48,917 nt of DNA, taken from contig JACWEP010000008.1 in the NCBI GenBank assembly GCA_014653375.1, positions 1 to 48,917 of the forward strand. Reading direction: 5' to 3'. The notes beneath the pieces are model-generated. The model saw only the letters and a list, made by a program, of their open reading frames with translations, was not told where the DNA came from and did not search any database. The position numbers were made by a program, and so were the translations under genes. The DNA is from Pelagibacterales bacterium SAG-MED48. Its GTDB lineage: Bacteria; Pseudomonadota; Alphaproteobacteria; Pelagibacterales; Pelagibacteraceae. Positions 15,439 to 23,865 of the stretch are shown here, in pieces; the stretch's first letter is position 1, and every line of letters begins with the position of its first letter.

Positions 15439-16830
15439 ATGACCAATAATACTAGAAATATAAATAATTTTTTTTATATTTTTGTTTTAGCTCATCTTAT
15501 ATTTTGGACTTTAGTTCCATCCCTAACTAATCAAAATTTACCACTAGATACTATTGAAGCGCTAGCATGGGGAAGTAATCTTGAATGGGGTTTTAACAAA
15601 CATCCTCCAATGAGTGCTTTTTTTCCAGAAGTTTTTTTTCAAATTTTTGGCTCACAAGACTGGGCTTACTATTTTCTTAGTCAAATTTTTGTTATTATTT
15701 CTTTTTATTATGTGTTTAAATTTTCTAAAGAATTTTTTAATAGCAATTTACTGGGTCTAATTTCAGTTTTACTAATTGAAGCTATTTATTTTTATAATTT
15801 TACTACCCCAGAATTTAATGTAAATATTTGCCAATTACCATTTTGGTCATTAACTGTTTATTTTTCATGGAAAATTTACAACAGTAAACAAGTAAAATTT
15901 ACTGATTGTTTTTTGGTTGGTTTATTTGCAGCTTTTGGATTTCTATCAAAGTATTTATTTGTTTATCTCTTAGCTTCAATTGATCTCTTATTTATCTATT
16001 TAATTTTTATAAAGAAAGATAGAAAATTTGATTTTAAATATTTAATAACCTTAGAAGTATTTTTAATTGCCCTGGTACCTCATTTGATTTGGCTTAATAA
16101 TAACGAGTTTATTACCATAACTTATGGGCTTGCCAGAACTGGATTAGAACAATCTAGTTTAATTGATCATATTAAATTTCCACTTATTTTTTTGATAAAA
16201 CAGATTGGATTATTAATTCCATTCTTAATTTTAGTTTGGCTATTAATAAAAAAAATTAAATTCAAATTTAATTTTAAAGATAAAAAATTACTTTTTTTAT
16301 TAGCAATTAATATTTTACCAATCATTTTAATGTTTTTAACTTCAGTTGTTACTGGTTCTAAAATTAGAACTATGTGGATGACGCCATTTTATTTATTTTT
16401 CGGCACTTTATTTATTCATTTGCTTAAATCAGAAATAAACATCAAAAAACTTAAAAAATTTGCTTTTGGTTTTTTATTTTTATTTTTATTAAGCCCTTTA
16501 CTTTATGCTTACATGTCTCTTTCAAAAGATAACAAAAGAACTGATTATTTTGGAAAACAAATTGCAGATCTTATTGATAGAAGATGGGCTGAGAATTTTT
16601 CAAATCAAATCATGTATGTTGTAGGTGATGAATGGCATGCGGGTAATTTGTCTTATCATTTAAGTGATAGGCCTAAATGGTTCCTTAGTATTGATGGAAA
16701 AGTAGACAAATTAGACCCTTCTGGTGGTTTAATTTATGTTGGTAATCCTGAAATATTAAAAGATTTATGTCCTGGAGAATTTGGTAAAATTGCTAAGCAG
16801 GGTATTTGTATGATTGGATTAAGAAAATAA
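15439..16830 (+). CDS. GT39-family (ArnT/PMT-like) membrane glycosyltransferase
   Basis: This 463-residue protein has about ten or more hydrophobic segments. It carries the first-loop motif LDTIEALAWGSNLEWGFNKHPPM typical of ArnT-like enzymes, in which the acidic residues bind the lipid-linked donor. Such enzymes transfer a sugar from a polyprenyl-phosphate carrier to a lipid or protein on the periplasmic side. A soluble C-terminal domain follows. The following GT2 gene starts directly at its stop; GT2 enzymes often make the polyprenyl-phosphate sugar, so the two plausibly act in sequence. The acceptor is unknown. Confidence 0.8.
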   Translation: MTNNTRNINNFFYIFVLAHLIFWTLVPSLTNQNLPLDTIEALAWGSNLEWGFNKHPPMSAFFPEVFFQIFGSQDWAYYFLSQIFVIISFYYVFKFSKEFFNSNLLGLISVLLIEAIYFYNFTTPEFNVNICQLPFWSLTVYFSWKIYNSKQVKFTDCFLVGLFAAFGFLSKYLFVYLLASIDLLFIYLIFIKKDRKFDFKYLITLEVFLIALVPHLIWLNNNEFITITYGLARTGLEQSSLIDHIKFPLIFLIKQIGLLIPFLILVWLLIKKIKFKFNFKDKKLLFLLAINILPIILMFLTSVVTGSKIRTMWMTPFYLFFGTLFIHLLKSEINIKKLKKFAFGFLFLFLLSPLLYAYMSLSKDNKRTDYFGKQIADLIDRRWAENFSNQIMYVVGDEWHAGNLSYHLSDRPKWFLSIDGKVDKLDPSGGLIYVGNPEILKDLCPGEFGKIAKQGICMIGLRK

Positions 16831-17700
16831 ATGAAAATTATATTATTAATTCCAATTTATAATGACAGGGAGTCTTTAAAAAAATTAATTGAAAATATAA
16901 ATTTTGAAGTAAAAGATTTGAATTCTGAAATTTCAGTTGTTGTTATAAATGACGCTTCATCTCAACAAATAGTAGATACTTATCAAAATTTAGAAAATAT
17001 TAATTCTTTTGAAATTATTAATATGAAAGAAAATAGGGGTCACACAAGATGTATCGCTTCAGGATTAAAATATATTTTTGAGAAAAAAGAATTTGATTTT
17101 GTGATTCCAATGGATGGAGACGGAGAAGATAGACCTGAAGAAATTAAGAATTTTATTCATCAAGCAGAACAATCTGATGATAAAACTATAGTTGGAGAAC
17201 GAACTAAAAGATCTGAAAGCTTATTTTTTAAAATTTGTTATCAATTACATAAACTTTTAACCTTAGGTTTTACTGGTCATTCAATTAAGTTTGGTAATTT
17301 TACCTGTTTATCAAAATCAACTATTAAAAAAATGTTAAATGAAAAAGCTACCTGGAATAGTTTTTCTGGCTCATTAAAAAAAGTAGAAAAAGATTTGTTA
17401 TCTATACCTTCTATAAGGGGTACTAGATATTTTGGCCCATCTAAAATGAGTTTTTTTAATTTATTAAAACACTCCCTTTCAATTATAAGTGTATTTCGAA
17501 AAACAGTTTTAATTCGCTCGGCTTTATTTATAGTTTTTTATATTTTACTGATGCAAAGTAATGCATCTATTATTACTTCAATACCTTTGATTTTATTATT
17601 GATAATGATTTATTCCATGTCTACTTTATCTTTAAGAGAAAATATGGATGAGTTTGATAAATCTTTAGAAAATATTAATGATATTGAAAAAATAAAGTAA
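16831..17700 (+). CDS. GT2-family glycosyltransferase (polyprenyl-phosphate sugar synthase-like)
   Basis: This 289-residue protein has a GT-A domain with a nucleotide-binding start LLIPIYNDRE, ND41 in VVINDASS, and the metal motif DGDGED (95-100). Two hydrophobic segments near the C-terminus (about residues 228-265) anchor it. The architecture is that of dolichol/undecaprenyl-phosphate glycosyltransferases such as DPM1 and ArnC. Its start abuts the stop of the GT39 gene, consistent with a donor-synthesis step for that enzyme. It ends eight bases before the convergent umuC stop. Confidence 0.8.
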   Translation: MKIILLIPIYNDRESLKKLIENINFEVKDLNSEISVVVINDASSQQIVDTYQNLENINSFEIINMKENRGHTRCIASGLKYIFEKKEFDFVIPMDGDGEDRPEEIKNFIHQAEQSDDKTIVGERTKRSESLFFKICYQLHKLLTLGFTGHSIKFGNFTCLSKSTIKKMLNEKATWNSFSGSLKKVEKDLLSIPSIRGTRYFGPSKMSFFNLLKHSLSIISVFRKTVLIRSALFIVFYILLMQSNASIITSIPLILLLIMIYSMSTLSLRENMDEFDKSLENINDIEKIK

Positions 17701-17708
17701 TGAAAAAT

Positions 17709-18989
17709 TTAAATAGCTCTAATTGTTGGTAGAGAATAAAAGTCAGCCGTATCTATCTTAGAAGAATACTCTCTTTTCATGTTCCATCTCTTTTGAACAC
17801 CAGCACTTGCAACACTTAAAGTAGATCTTCCGTATCGATGATTAGTATTATCAATAGATCTCATTAAACTGCTTATTTTCTCATCTTTTTCAGATAAAAA
17901 TAGATTAGTTTTATCATTAGCATTTGAGAGCCCTGTGAGCATTACGCCTGCTTTTTGATATTGATAACCATTTTTAAATATACTCTCTAATATTATAACC
18001 GCAGTTTTAACTACCTCGATACTATTGTTTGTTGCAATTGGAAAATCAATGGTCTTTGCATTTGAATAATATCCGTAGTTTCTTTGAAATGGACTAGTTC
18101 TAACAAATACAGTGATTGCTTTTGCGACTAACGACTCTGATCTAATTTTTTCAGATGCATTCAAACAATAATTTGCAATTGCTTCTTTTAATTCTTGAAA
18201 TCTTTCCACTCTTTTACCAAATGATCTTGAAACAACACAGCTTTTTCTTTTTGTTGTAGTTGTTTCTAAATTAATACAGGGAATTCCTTTAAGCTCCATT
18301 GCGGTTCTTGAACCCAAAACATTAGAGGATTTTTTAATCCAACTGTTAGATTTATTCTTAAGTTGCTTAGCGTTATAAACTCCATTTTTATTATAAAATT
18401 TTGTTAACTGCTTACCTACACCCCATACATCATTAATTTCAACTTTTTCAAGTACAGGATCTAAGTTATCAATTCCAATTAAACTAGTAACCCCTGATTG
18501 CTTTTTCTTTGCTATATGGTTTGCAATTTTACTTAGAGTTTTTGTTTTAGCAATTCCAATACTAGTTGGAATACCAGTCCATTTTAAAACTGTTTCTCTA
18601 ATTTCTTTTCCAACTTTTTCTACATCTTGATCTGGAAAGTTTGATAAATCTAGAAATGCTTCATCAATAGAGTAAATTTCCATATCTGAATTAAACCTTT
18701 TAAGAGTTCTCATTACTCTTCTAGATAAATCTCCATATAAAGAATAATTAGATGAAAAAACTTCAACTTTATTTTTAATAATAATATTTTTTGCTTTAAA
18801 ATAAGGTTCACCCATTTTAATTCCTAAAGCTTTTGCTTCAGTAGATCTTGAGATGATACAGCCATCATTATTAGATAAGACTACAACAGGTTTTCTTCTT
18901 ATCTTAGGATTAAATAACCTTTCACACGAAACGTAAAAAGAATTACAATCAACTAGTGCTATTTTTCTAGTACGTAGAATGGATGACAT
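17709..18989 (-). CDS. umuC: DNA polymerase V catalytic subunit UmuC
   Basis: This 426-residue Y-family translesion polymerase opens with ALVDCNSFYVSCERLF, whose D14 is catalytic, and has the second acidic pair in YSIDEAF (D109, E110). A helix-hairpin-helix VWGVGKQLTKF follows, then the little-finger domain. It copies across lesions, with mutations, together with UmuD'. It overlaps the upstream umuD by 23 bases, so it depends on the same SOS promoter. Confidence 0.95.
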   Translation of the reverse strand: MSSILRTRKIALVDCNSFYVSCERLFNPKIRRKPVVVLSNNDGCIISRSTEAKALGIKMGEPYFKAKNIIIKNKVEVFSSNYSLYGDLSRRVMRTLKRFNSDMEIYSIDEAFLDLSNFPDQDVEKVGKEIRETVLKWTGIPTSIGIAKTKTLSKIANHIAKKKQSGVTSLIGIDNLDPVLEKVEINDVWGVGKQLTKFYNKNGVYNAKQLKNKSNSWIKKSSNVLGSRTAMELKGIPCINLETTTTKRKSCVVSRSFGKRVERFQELKEAIANYCLNASEKIRSESLVAKAITVFVRTSPFQRNYGYYSNAKTIDFPIATNNSIEVVKTAVIILESIFKNGYQYQKAGVMLTGLSNANDKTNLFLSEKDEKISSLMRSIDNTNHRYGRSTLSVASAGVQKRWNMKREYSSKIDTADFYSLPTIRAI

Positions 18990-19362
18990 AAGTTACAACT
19001 CCCCAAATAAAAATATCTTGTTCTTCATTGATTAAAATTCTGTCAGTAAATTCTTTAGATCCTGAGGTTAGAAATTTTTTATCTTTTTCTTGAACTAAAG
19101 ATTTAACGACCAGCTCATCATGAACGTTTGCAATCACTGTTGAAAAGTTTCTTGGTTTTAAACTTTTATCGACAACCAATAAGTCTCCATCATTAATTCC
19201 AACATCTACCATTGATTTACCTTGCACCCTGATGATGAAGGTAGCTGGAACATTTCTTATTAAATGTATATTCAAATCAATATCTTCTTCGATATAATCT
19301 GTTGCAGGTGATGGAAAACCAGCACCAGCTTTATGTAGATAATAAGGGATTGTAAGTTTCAT
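18967..19362 (-). CDS. umuD: UmuD, self-cleaving LexA-like subunit of DNA polymerase V
   Basis: This 131-residue S24 peptidase has the cleavage dipeptide A14-G15 in KAGAGFPSPA, nucleophile S50 in VQGKSMVD and general-base K87 in ELVVKSL. RecA-stimulated autocleavage produces UmuD', the active partner of UmuC. The ATG directly follows an alphaproteobacterial LexA box, leaving almost no separate leader. It is the first gene of umuDC. Confidence 0.95.
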   Translation of the reverse strand: MKLTIPYYLHKAGAGFPSPATDYIEEDIDLNIHLIRNVPATFIIRVQGKSMVDVGINDGDLLVVDKSLKPRNFSTVIANVHDELVVKSLVQEKDKKFLTSGSKEFTDRILINEEQDIFIWGVVTYVIHSTY

Positions 19363-19409
19363 GTTCTTGTTTTGTTCTTATTTATAGACTAGTTATACAA
19401 TACACGCAA
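19363..19409 (-). promoter_or_regulatory. SOS-controlled promoter of umuDC with LexA box
   Basis: On the plus strand GTTC (19363-19366), seven bases, GTTC (19374-19377) is the alphaproteobacterial LexA box. Read toward umuD it is GAAC-N7-GAAC. Upstream on the minus strand, TTGCGT (19404-19409) and TATAAA (19381-19386) lie exactly 17 bases apart. They place the start point at the beginning of the box, so LexA would cover the initiation site, and the transcript leader would be only about 15 bases. Confidence 0.75.
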
Positions 19410-19433
19410 GAGGTTGTATTTTGAGTCTGTAAC

Positions 19434-19455
19434 TGAATCAAAAGTGAATCAAAAG
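19434..19455. repeat. Tandem 11-bp direct repeat in the umuD / GFA intergenic region
   Basis: TGAATCAAAAG occurs twice in exact tandem (19434-19444 and 19445-19455), followed by GTGAAC. It lies between the SOS promoter and the first GFA gene. It could be a binding site or simple slippage; nothing else in the sequence decides between them. Confidence 0.6.
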
Positions 19456-19543
19456 GTGAACATTGAAACTACATTTTGTGTACTTGTGGATAACTTTGAC
19501 CAGAGATAGTTTTAATTAAATATTAAATAGATAAAAAAGATAA

Positions 19544-19912
19544 ATGAAAACATTAACATGTCATTGTGGTGCAGTTGAAATCCAAGTTAATTTTAAAGAA
19601 GAAATAGATAAATTGATGAGATGCAATTGCTCAATGTGCAAAAGAAAAGGGACCATGGTTGCAACAATTGATAAAAAAGATTTAAAAATTGTTAAGGGAG
19701 AAAATAAAATAAAATTTTATCAGTTCAATACAAAAGTAGCTAAACATCATTTTTGTTCAGAGTGTGGAGTTCAAACACACAATTTAAGAAGAAGCGATCC
19801 AAATACTTATGGTATTAATATAGGATGCATGGACGAGATAGATGTAAATGAATTATTTAGACTAAAAACCTTTATAAGCGATGGTCAAAACCATATAAAA
19901 GATAGGAAATAA
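19544..19912 (+). CDS. GFA/CENP-V-fold zinc protein, copy 1
   Basis: This 122-residue protein has the zinc-site cysteines of the GFA fold: C6 and C8 in CHCGAVE, C27, C29 and C32 in RCNCSMC, and C71 and C74 in FCSECG. The family is named for glutathione-dependent formaldehyde activation, but most members have no proven reaction. It is followed at once by a same-length paralogue; the two share roughly half their residues and come from a local duplication. A weak purine-rich leader precedes the ATG. Confidence 0.82.
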   Translation: MKTLTCHCGAVEIQVNFKEEIDKLMRCNCSMCKRKGTMVATIDKKDLKIVKGENKIKFYQFNTKVAKHHFCSECGVQTHNLRRSDPNTYGINIGCMDEIDVNELFRLKTFISDGQNHIKDRK

Positions 19913-20281
19913 ATGAAAAAATTAATTTGTCATTGTGAGAGTGTTGAGCTTGAAGTTAAAGAGACAGAAGGAGCATTTAGTAAATTTTTAAGATGTAATT
20001 GTTCACTTTGTAAGAAGAAGGGATATATTATGACCTTTGCTCCAATTATAGATGTAAAAATTATAAAAGGTGAAGATAAACTTAAACTTTATCAATATCA
20101 CACCAAAGTAGCAGAGCATTATTTTTGTTCAGAGTGTGGAATTTATACACATCATAAAATGAGAAGCAAACCTGATACATATGGATTAAATGTTGGATGC
20201 ATTGATGATATTGATCAGTTTAAATTAGATAATGTTGGTTTAAATGATGGCCATAATCATCCAATGGATCAAAAAAATTAG
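19913..20281 (+). CDS. GFA/CENP-V-fold zinc protein, copy 2
   Basis: This 122-residue paralogue of the preceding gene starts directly after its stop. The zinc cysteines are kept: C6 and C8 in CHCESVE, C28, C30 and C33 in RCNCSLC, and C72 and C75 in FCSECG. The loop after CHC differs (ESVELE against GAVEIQ), as does the middle (YIMTFAPIIDVK), which suggests some functional divergence or heterodimer formation. The GFA annotation is by fold only. Confidence 0.82.
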   Translation: MKKLICHCESVELEVKETEGAFSKFLRCNCSLCKKKGYIMTFAPIIDVKIIKGEDKLKLYQYHTKVAEHYFCSECGIYTHHKMRSKPDTYGLNVGCIDDIDQFKLDNVGLNDGHNHPMDQKN

Positions 20282-20289
20282 TAAGCTCA

Positions 20290-21219
20290 ATGCAAGTTAT
20301 TGATAAATGTTTTGATAAAGTAAAAAAAGATTGTTTTAAATTTATTAAATTACAAGAAACATCAACAGAAAAATTTAGCGATAAAGAAGAGATGATAAAG
20401 TCATTTTTAATTCCTGTATGTTTTTCAATTGCAAAAAAAGCTAATAATAAAAAACCTTACCTCGTTGGCTTAGCTGGAGGACAGGGAACAGGTAAAACGA
20501 CTATTAGTTCAATAATTAAAATTATATTAGAAAAATATTTTAAACTTAAAGTTTTTAAAATTTCAATTGATGATTTTTATAAAACTAGAAAAGAAAGATT
20601 GAATTTATCAAAAAAGATTCACCCTATGCTTATGACAAGAGGGGTGCCAGGAACACACGATGTTCAAATGATGTTAAATTTTTTCAAGAAAGCAAAGAGT
20701 AAAAATTTTAAGAAGATTGAACTTCCAAAGTTTAACAAAGCAATTGATGACAGAGCACCCAAAAAAAATTATTACAAAATTAAAGAAAAGCCTGATGTAA
20801 TAATATTTGAAGGGTGGTGTGTTGGAGCTAAATCAGAATTGAATAAAACGCTTGAAAAATCAATTAATTCATTAGAAAAAACTTATGATCAAAAATTTAC
20901 ATGGAGAAAATATGTAAATCAGCAATTAAAAACCAATTATAAAAAACTATATTCTCAATTGAATTGTATGATTTACTTAAAAGCAAAAAACTTTGGTTTG
21001 CTTCAAAAATGGAGATTAAAACAAGAGCATAAACTTTGGCTTAAAAAAAAAAGAGTATCTAGCAATAAAATTATGAGCAAAGGTGATGTGATAAATTTTA
21101 TGCAGACTTATCAAAGAATTACAGAAAATATGTTCAAAAAAATGCCTAAATATGCTTCTATAGTTTTAAATTTAAATAGTAACCATCAGATTAAATCTGC
21201 AGTATATAAGAATAAATGA
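20290..21219 (+). CDS. P-loop kinase, glycerate 3-kinase-like (GLYK/TDA10 type)
   Basis: This 309-residue P-loop protein has Walker A GGQGTGKTT (63-71) and a PRK/uridine-kinase-like layout: SIDDFYKTRKER, then RGVPGTHD and FNKAIDDRAP, and the Walker B region VIIFEGWCVG. This pattern matches the plant/yeast D-glycerate 3-kinase family, which makes 3-phosphoglycerate from glycerate. Glycerate kinase activity would fit a photorespiration- or glycine-linked carbon flow, but the substrate is inferred from family only. Its stop overlaps the TolC-type start (ATGA). Confidence 0.65.
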   Translation: MQVIDKCFDKVKKDCFKFIKLQETSTEKFSDKEEMIKSFLIPVCFSIAKKANNKKPYLVGLAGGQGTGKTTISSIIKIILEKYFKLKVFKISIDDFYKTRKERLNLSKKIHPMLMTRGVPGTHDVQMMLNFFKKAKSKNFKKIELPKFNKAIDDRAPKKNYYKIKEKPDVIIFEGWCVGAKSELNKTLEKSINSLEKTYDQKFTWRKYVNQQLKTNYKKLYSQLNCMIYLKAKNFGLLQKWRLKQEHKLWLKKKRVSSNKIMSKGDVINFMQTYQRITENMFKKMPKYASIVLNLNSNHQIKSAVYKNK

Positions 21220-22508
21220 AAAAAATATTAACACTAATCAGTCTAACATTATTTTATTTTAGTAATGTATCTGCTGTAACTTTATATGATGCTTTAAATC
21301 AAACATATCAAAATAATATTCAGCTAAATGCAGAAAGAGAAAATATTAAAGCATCAGAAGAAGATATTAATATTTCAAAAGCAGACTATAAACCAACATT
21401 AACTTTAAGTGGCTCAAAGAGCGTAGAAAATACAAATAAACTTACAAATCAAAGTGGAGGAGATGCCTCTAGTAATGACGCTGATCCATTGACTACTTCT
21501 ATAAAATTAGAACAAACAATTCTTGATTACGGAAGAGATTTATCTTTAGAGAAAAGTTTAATTGGACTAGATTTAGCTAAAGCAAAGCTGATTAAAAAAG
21601 AACAAGATATTCTACATAGTGCAATCGAAGTTTTTACTAATTTAATACTTGCTAGAGAAAAACTAACAATTAATAGAAAAAATTTAAATCTATTAAATAG
21701 ACAACTTGAAAATGATAAAATTAGATTAGATAGAGGTCAAATTACAATTACTGATTTAGCCCAAACAGAATCTTCACTTGCAGGTGCTCAAGCTCAATTT
21801 ACTCAAGCAAAAAGTGATTTAATAATTAGTAAATTGAATTATGAAAATATTATTGGGAAAATAGATAATCCAAAATCTCTTAGAAAAAACTCAAATTCAA
21901 TTGTAAGTATTCCAAAAAGTTTAGATGAGGCAATCAATTTATCTAAACAAAATAACCCAGATATTAAAATTGCAAATTTTGATGTCATTCAATCAGAAAA
22001 AGATTTGGCAATAGCAGAGTCAGATTTAAAACCGACAGCTTCATTATCTTTAGAAAAATCTTATGCTGATGACTTGAGTTCAACTATTGATAGAAAAGAT
22101 AAAGATATATTGAAAGCCACAGTTAGTTGGCCGTTTTATTCAGGAGGTAAAAAAAAATCAACTATCAATAAAAATTCAAATTTAACAGCTAGAAAAAGAT
22201 TATTATTAGATGATGTGAATAGAACAAATGAAACCAATGTAGCTAGCGCATGGTCAAGTTTAGAGTCTTCAAAAAGTTTTTTAAATTCTGTTAAAGTTCA
22301 AGTAAGAGCGGCTCAAATCGCTAACGAGGGAATTGCTGCTGAATATGAAAGGGGGTCCAGAACAACCCTTGATGTTATTCAATCAAACGGTTTATTGCTT
22401 TCTGCTCAAATTTCTTTAGCTGATTCTGAGAGAAATTACCTTATGGCCCAGTATAATTTGTTAAAAACAGTTGGGCTTTTGAACAGCCAATATTTAAAAC
22501 TTAAGTAA
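21216..22508 (+). CDS. tolC: TolC-family outer-membrane efflux/secretion channel
   Basis: This 430-residue protein has a signal peptide (cleavage near residue 20, SNVSA) and a repeated TolC architecture: long amphipathic helices in two halves around residues 50-210 and 240-420. Recognisable pieces are LEQTILDYGRD, DRGQITITDLAQTESSLA and its second-half echo YERGSRTTLDVIQSN. It forms the outer-membrane duct for RND/ABC/type I exporters. No inner-membrane pump or adaptor gene is adjacent, so it probably serves partners encoded elsewhere. It is translationally coupled to the kinase upstream. Confidence 0.88.
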   Translation: MKKILTLISLTLFYFSNVSAVTLYDALNQTYQNNIQLNAERENIKASEEDINISKADYKPTLTLSGSKSVENTNKLTNQSGGDASSNDADPLTTSIKLEQTILDYGRDLSLEKSLIGLDLAKAKLIKKEQDILHSAIEVFTNLILAREKLTINRKNLNLLNRQLENDKIRLDRGQITITDLAQTESSLAGAQAQFTQAKSDLIISKLNYENIIGKIDNPKSLRKNSNSIVSIPKSLDEAINLSKQNNPDIKIANFDVIQSEKDLAIAESDLKPTASLSLEKSYADDLSSTIDRKDKDILKATVSWPFYSGGKKKSTINKNSNLTARKRLLLDDVNRTNETNVASAWSSLESSKSFLNSVKVQVRAAQIANEGIAAEYERGSRTTLDVIQSNGLLLSAQISLADSERNYLMAQYNLLKTVGLLNSQYLKLK

Positions 22509-22512
22509 TTAT

Positions 22513-22567
22513 TTGACTTTTTTGAGTAAAAAAATAAATATATTGCCAATAAGAACAAAATGTGTAC
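22513..22567 (+). promoter_or_regulatory. Probable recA promoter with degenerate LexA box
   Basis: TTGACT (22513-22518) and TAAATA (22535-22540) give a plausible sigma70 promoter with a 16-base spacer. Downstream, GAAC (22553-22556), seven bases, GTAC (22564-22567) matches the GAAC-N7-GAAC SOS box in seven of eight positions. It shares the AAGAACAAAA start of the umuD box. The RBS AAAAAGG lies about six bases before the recA ATG. Confidence 0.5.
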
Positions 22568-22616
22568 ATTTAAAATATGATTCGAGAGTTAAAAATATTA
22601 ATAAAAAAGGCAAAAA

Positions 22617-23765
22617 ATGACTAAAAACAACTTAAAAGTAGTTAAAACTACAAAAGCTCAGCAAGCAGAAGGCAATGAAAAAAATAAAGCACTAGATGCT
22701 GCAATAGCTCAAATTACAGATAATTTTGGAAAAGGTTCAGTGATGAAACTTGGTCAAAGAAAAGCAATGGATGTTGAGTCAGTATCAACTGGTTCTTTAA
22801 GCTTAGACATAGCGCTTGGAATAGGTGGTTTACCAAAAGGAAGAGTTGTTGAAGTTTATGGGCCTGAATCTTCAGGTAAAACAACATTAGCATTACAAGT
22901 TGTTGCTGAAGCACAAAAAGCTGGAGGAATTTGTGCATTTGTTGATGCAGAGCACGCGTTAGACCCAGTTTATGCAAAAAAACTTGGTGTAGATACTGAA
23001 GAATTATTAATTTCACAACCAGATACAGGTGAACAAGCTTTAGAAATAGCAGATACTCTTGTTAAATCTGGATCAATCTCTGTAATTGTTGTTGATTCAG
23101 TAGCAGCATTAACTCCTCGAGCAGAAATTGAAGGAGAAATGGGAGATCATCATGTTGGTCTTCAATCAAGATTAATGAGTCAGGCTTTGAGAAAATTAAC
23201 AGGTTCAATTTCTAGTACTAATACTATGATGATTTTTATTAACCAAATTAGAATGAAAATTGGAGTAATGTTTGGAAGTCCAGAGACTACTTCAGGTGGA
23301 AATGCCCTTAAATTTTATTCATCTGTGAGAATGGATATTAGAAGAATTGGAGCAATTAAAAATGGTGATGAAATTATTGGTAACTCAACTAGAGTTAAAG
23401 TAGTTAAAAATAAAGTTGCACCACCATTTAAAGTAGTAGAGTTCGATCTTATGTATGGAAAAGGAATTAGTAAAGTTGGTGAACTTGTTGACCTTGGAGC
23501 AAAAGCTGGAGTAGTTGAAAAATCTGGTGCTTGGTATGCATATAAAGGTGAAAAAATTGGACAAGGTCGTGAAAATGCTAAGATTTATTTAGAAGAAAAT
23601 CCTAATATTGCAGCTGAAATAGAAATGTCGATAAGAGAAAAAGCTGGAGTAATAGCAAAAAAAATTGAAGGAAATCCTCTTGACCCAGAAAAAGCTGCTA
23701 AAGATCAAATTGAAGATCCAGAAGTAGCAATTAAAGAGGAAGCAACACCTCCTAAAAAGAATTAA
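22617..23765 (+). CDS. recA: Recombinase A
   Basis: This 382-residue RecA has Walker [10 protein letters not shown] (82-90), the Walker B region [10 protein letters not shown] and the L1/L2 DNA-binding loops around [10 protein letters not shown] and [13 protein letters not shown]. It forms filaments on single-stranded DNA, promotes strand exchange, and triggers LexA and UmuD self-cleavage. The acidic, lysine-ended C-terminal tail ([20 protein letters not shown]) is normal for the family. It stands as a single gene with its own promoter and terminator. Confidence 0.98.
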   Translation: MTKNNLKVVKTTKAQQAEGNEKNKALDAAIAQITDNFGKGSVMKLGQRKAMDVESVSTGSLSLDIALGIGGLPKGRVVEVYGPESSGKTTLALQVVAEAQKAGGICAFVDAEHALDPVYAKKLGVDTEELLISQPDTGEQALEIADTLVKSGSISVIVVDSVAALTPRAEIEGEMGDHHVGLQSRLMSQALRKLTGSISSTNTMMIFINQIRMKIGVMFGSPETTSGGNALKFYSSVRMDIRRIGAIKNGDEIIGNSTRVKVVKNKVAPPFKVVEFDLMYGKGISKVGELVDLGAKAGVVEKSGAWYAYKGEKIGQGRENAKIYLEENPNIAAEIEMSIREKAGVIAKKIEGNPLDPEKAAKDQIEDPEVAIKEEATPPKKN

Positions 23766-23788
23766 TTAATAGGTCATCTTTAATTATT

Positions 23789-23816
23789 AAAAGGCGCTTA
23801 ATTTAAGCGCCTTTTT
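23789..23816 (+). terminator. Rho-independent terminator after recA
   Basis: GGCGCTTA (23793-23800) pairs with TAAGCGCC (23804-23811) around an ATT loop. It is extended by A4/T4 pairs and ends in five T. It lies 24 bases past the recA stop and clearly before alaS. Confidence 0.92.
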
Positions 23817-23865
23817 CCCCTTACTGTTATCTAGACATAAAATAAAAAAGCTGTATTTTAAAAAT

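Noticed and set aside
19485-19493. Perfect DnaA-box sequence (TTATCCACA on the minus strand) near umuD, suggesting an origin
   Set aside because: Only a single box is present, with no cluster, no AT-rich unwinding element and no origin-flanking genes. Roughly one such 9-mer is expected by chance in a window of this size and composition.
22714-23016. 100-residue minus-strand frame inside recA
   Set aside because: Leu/Gln/His-rich composition is a complement artefact of conserved recA codons.
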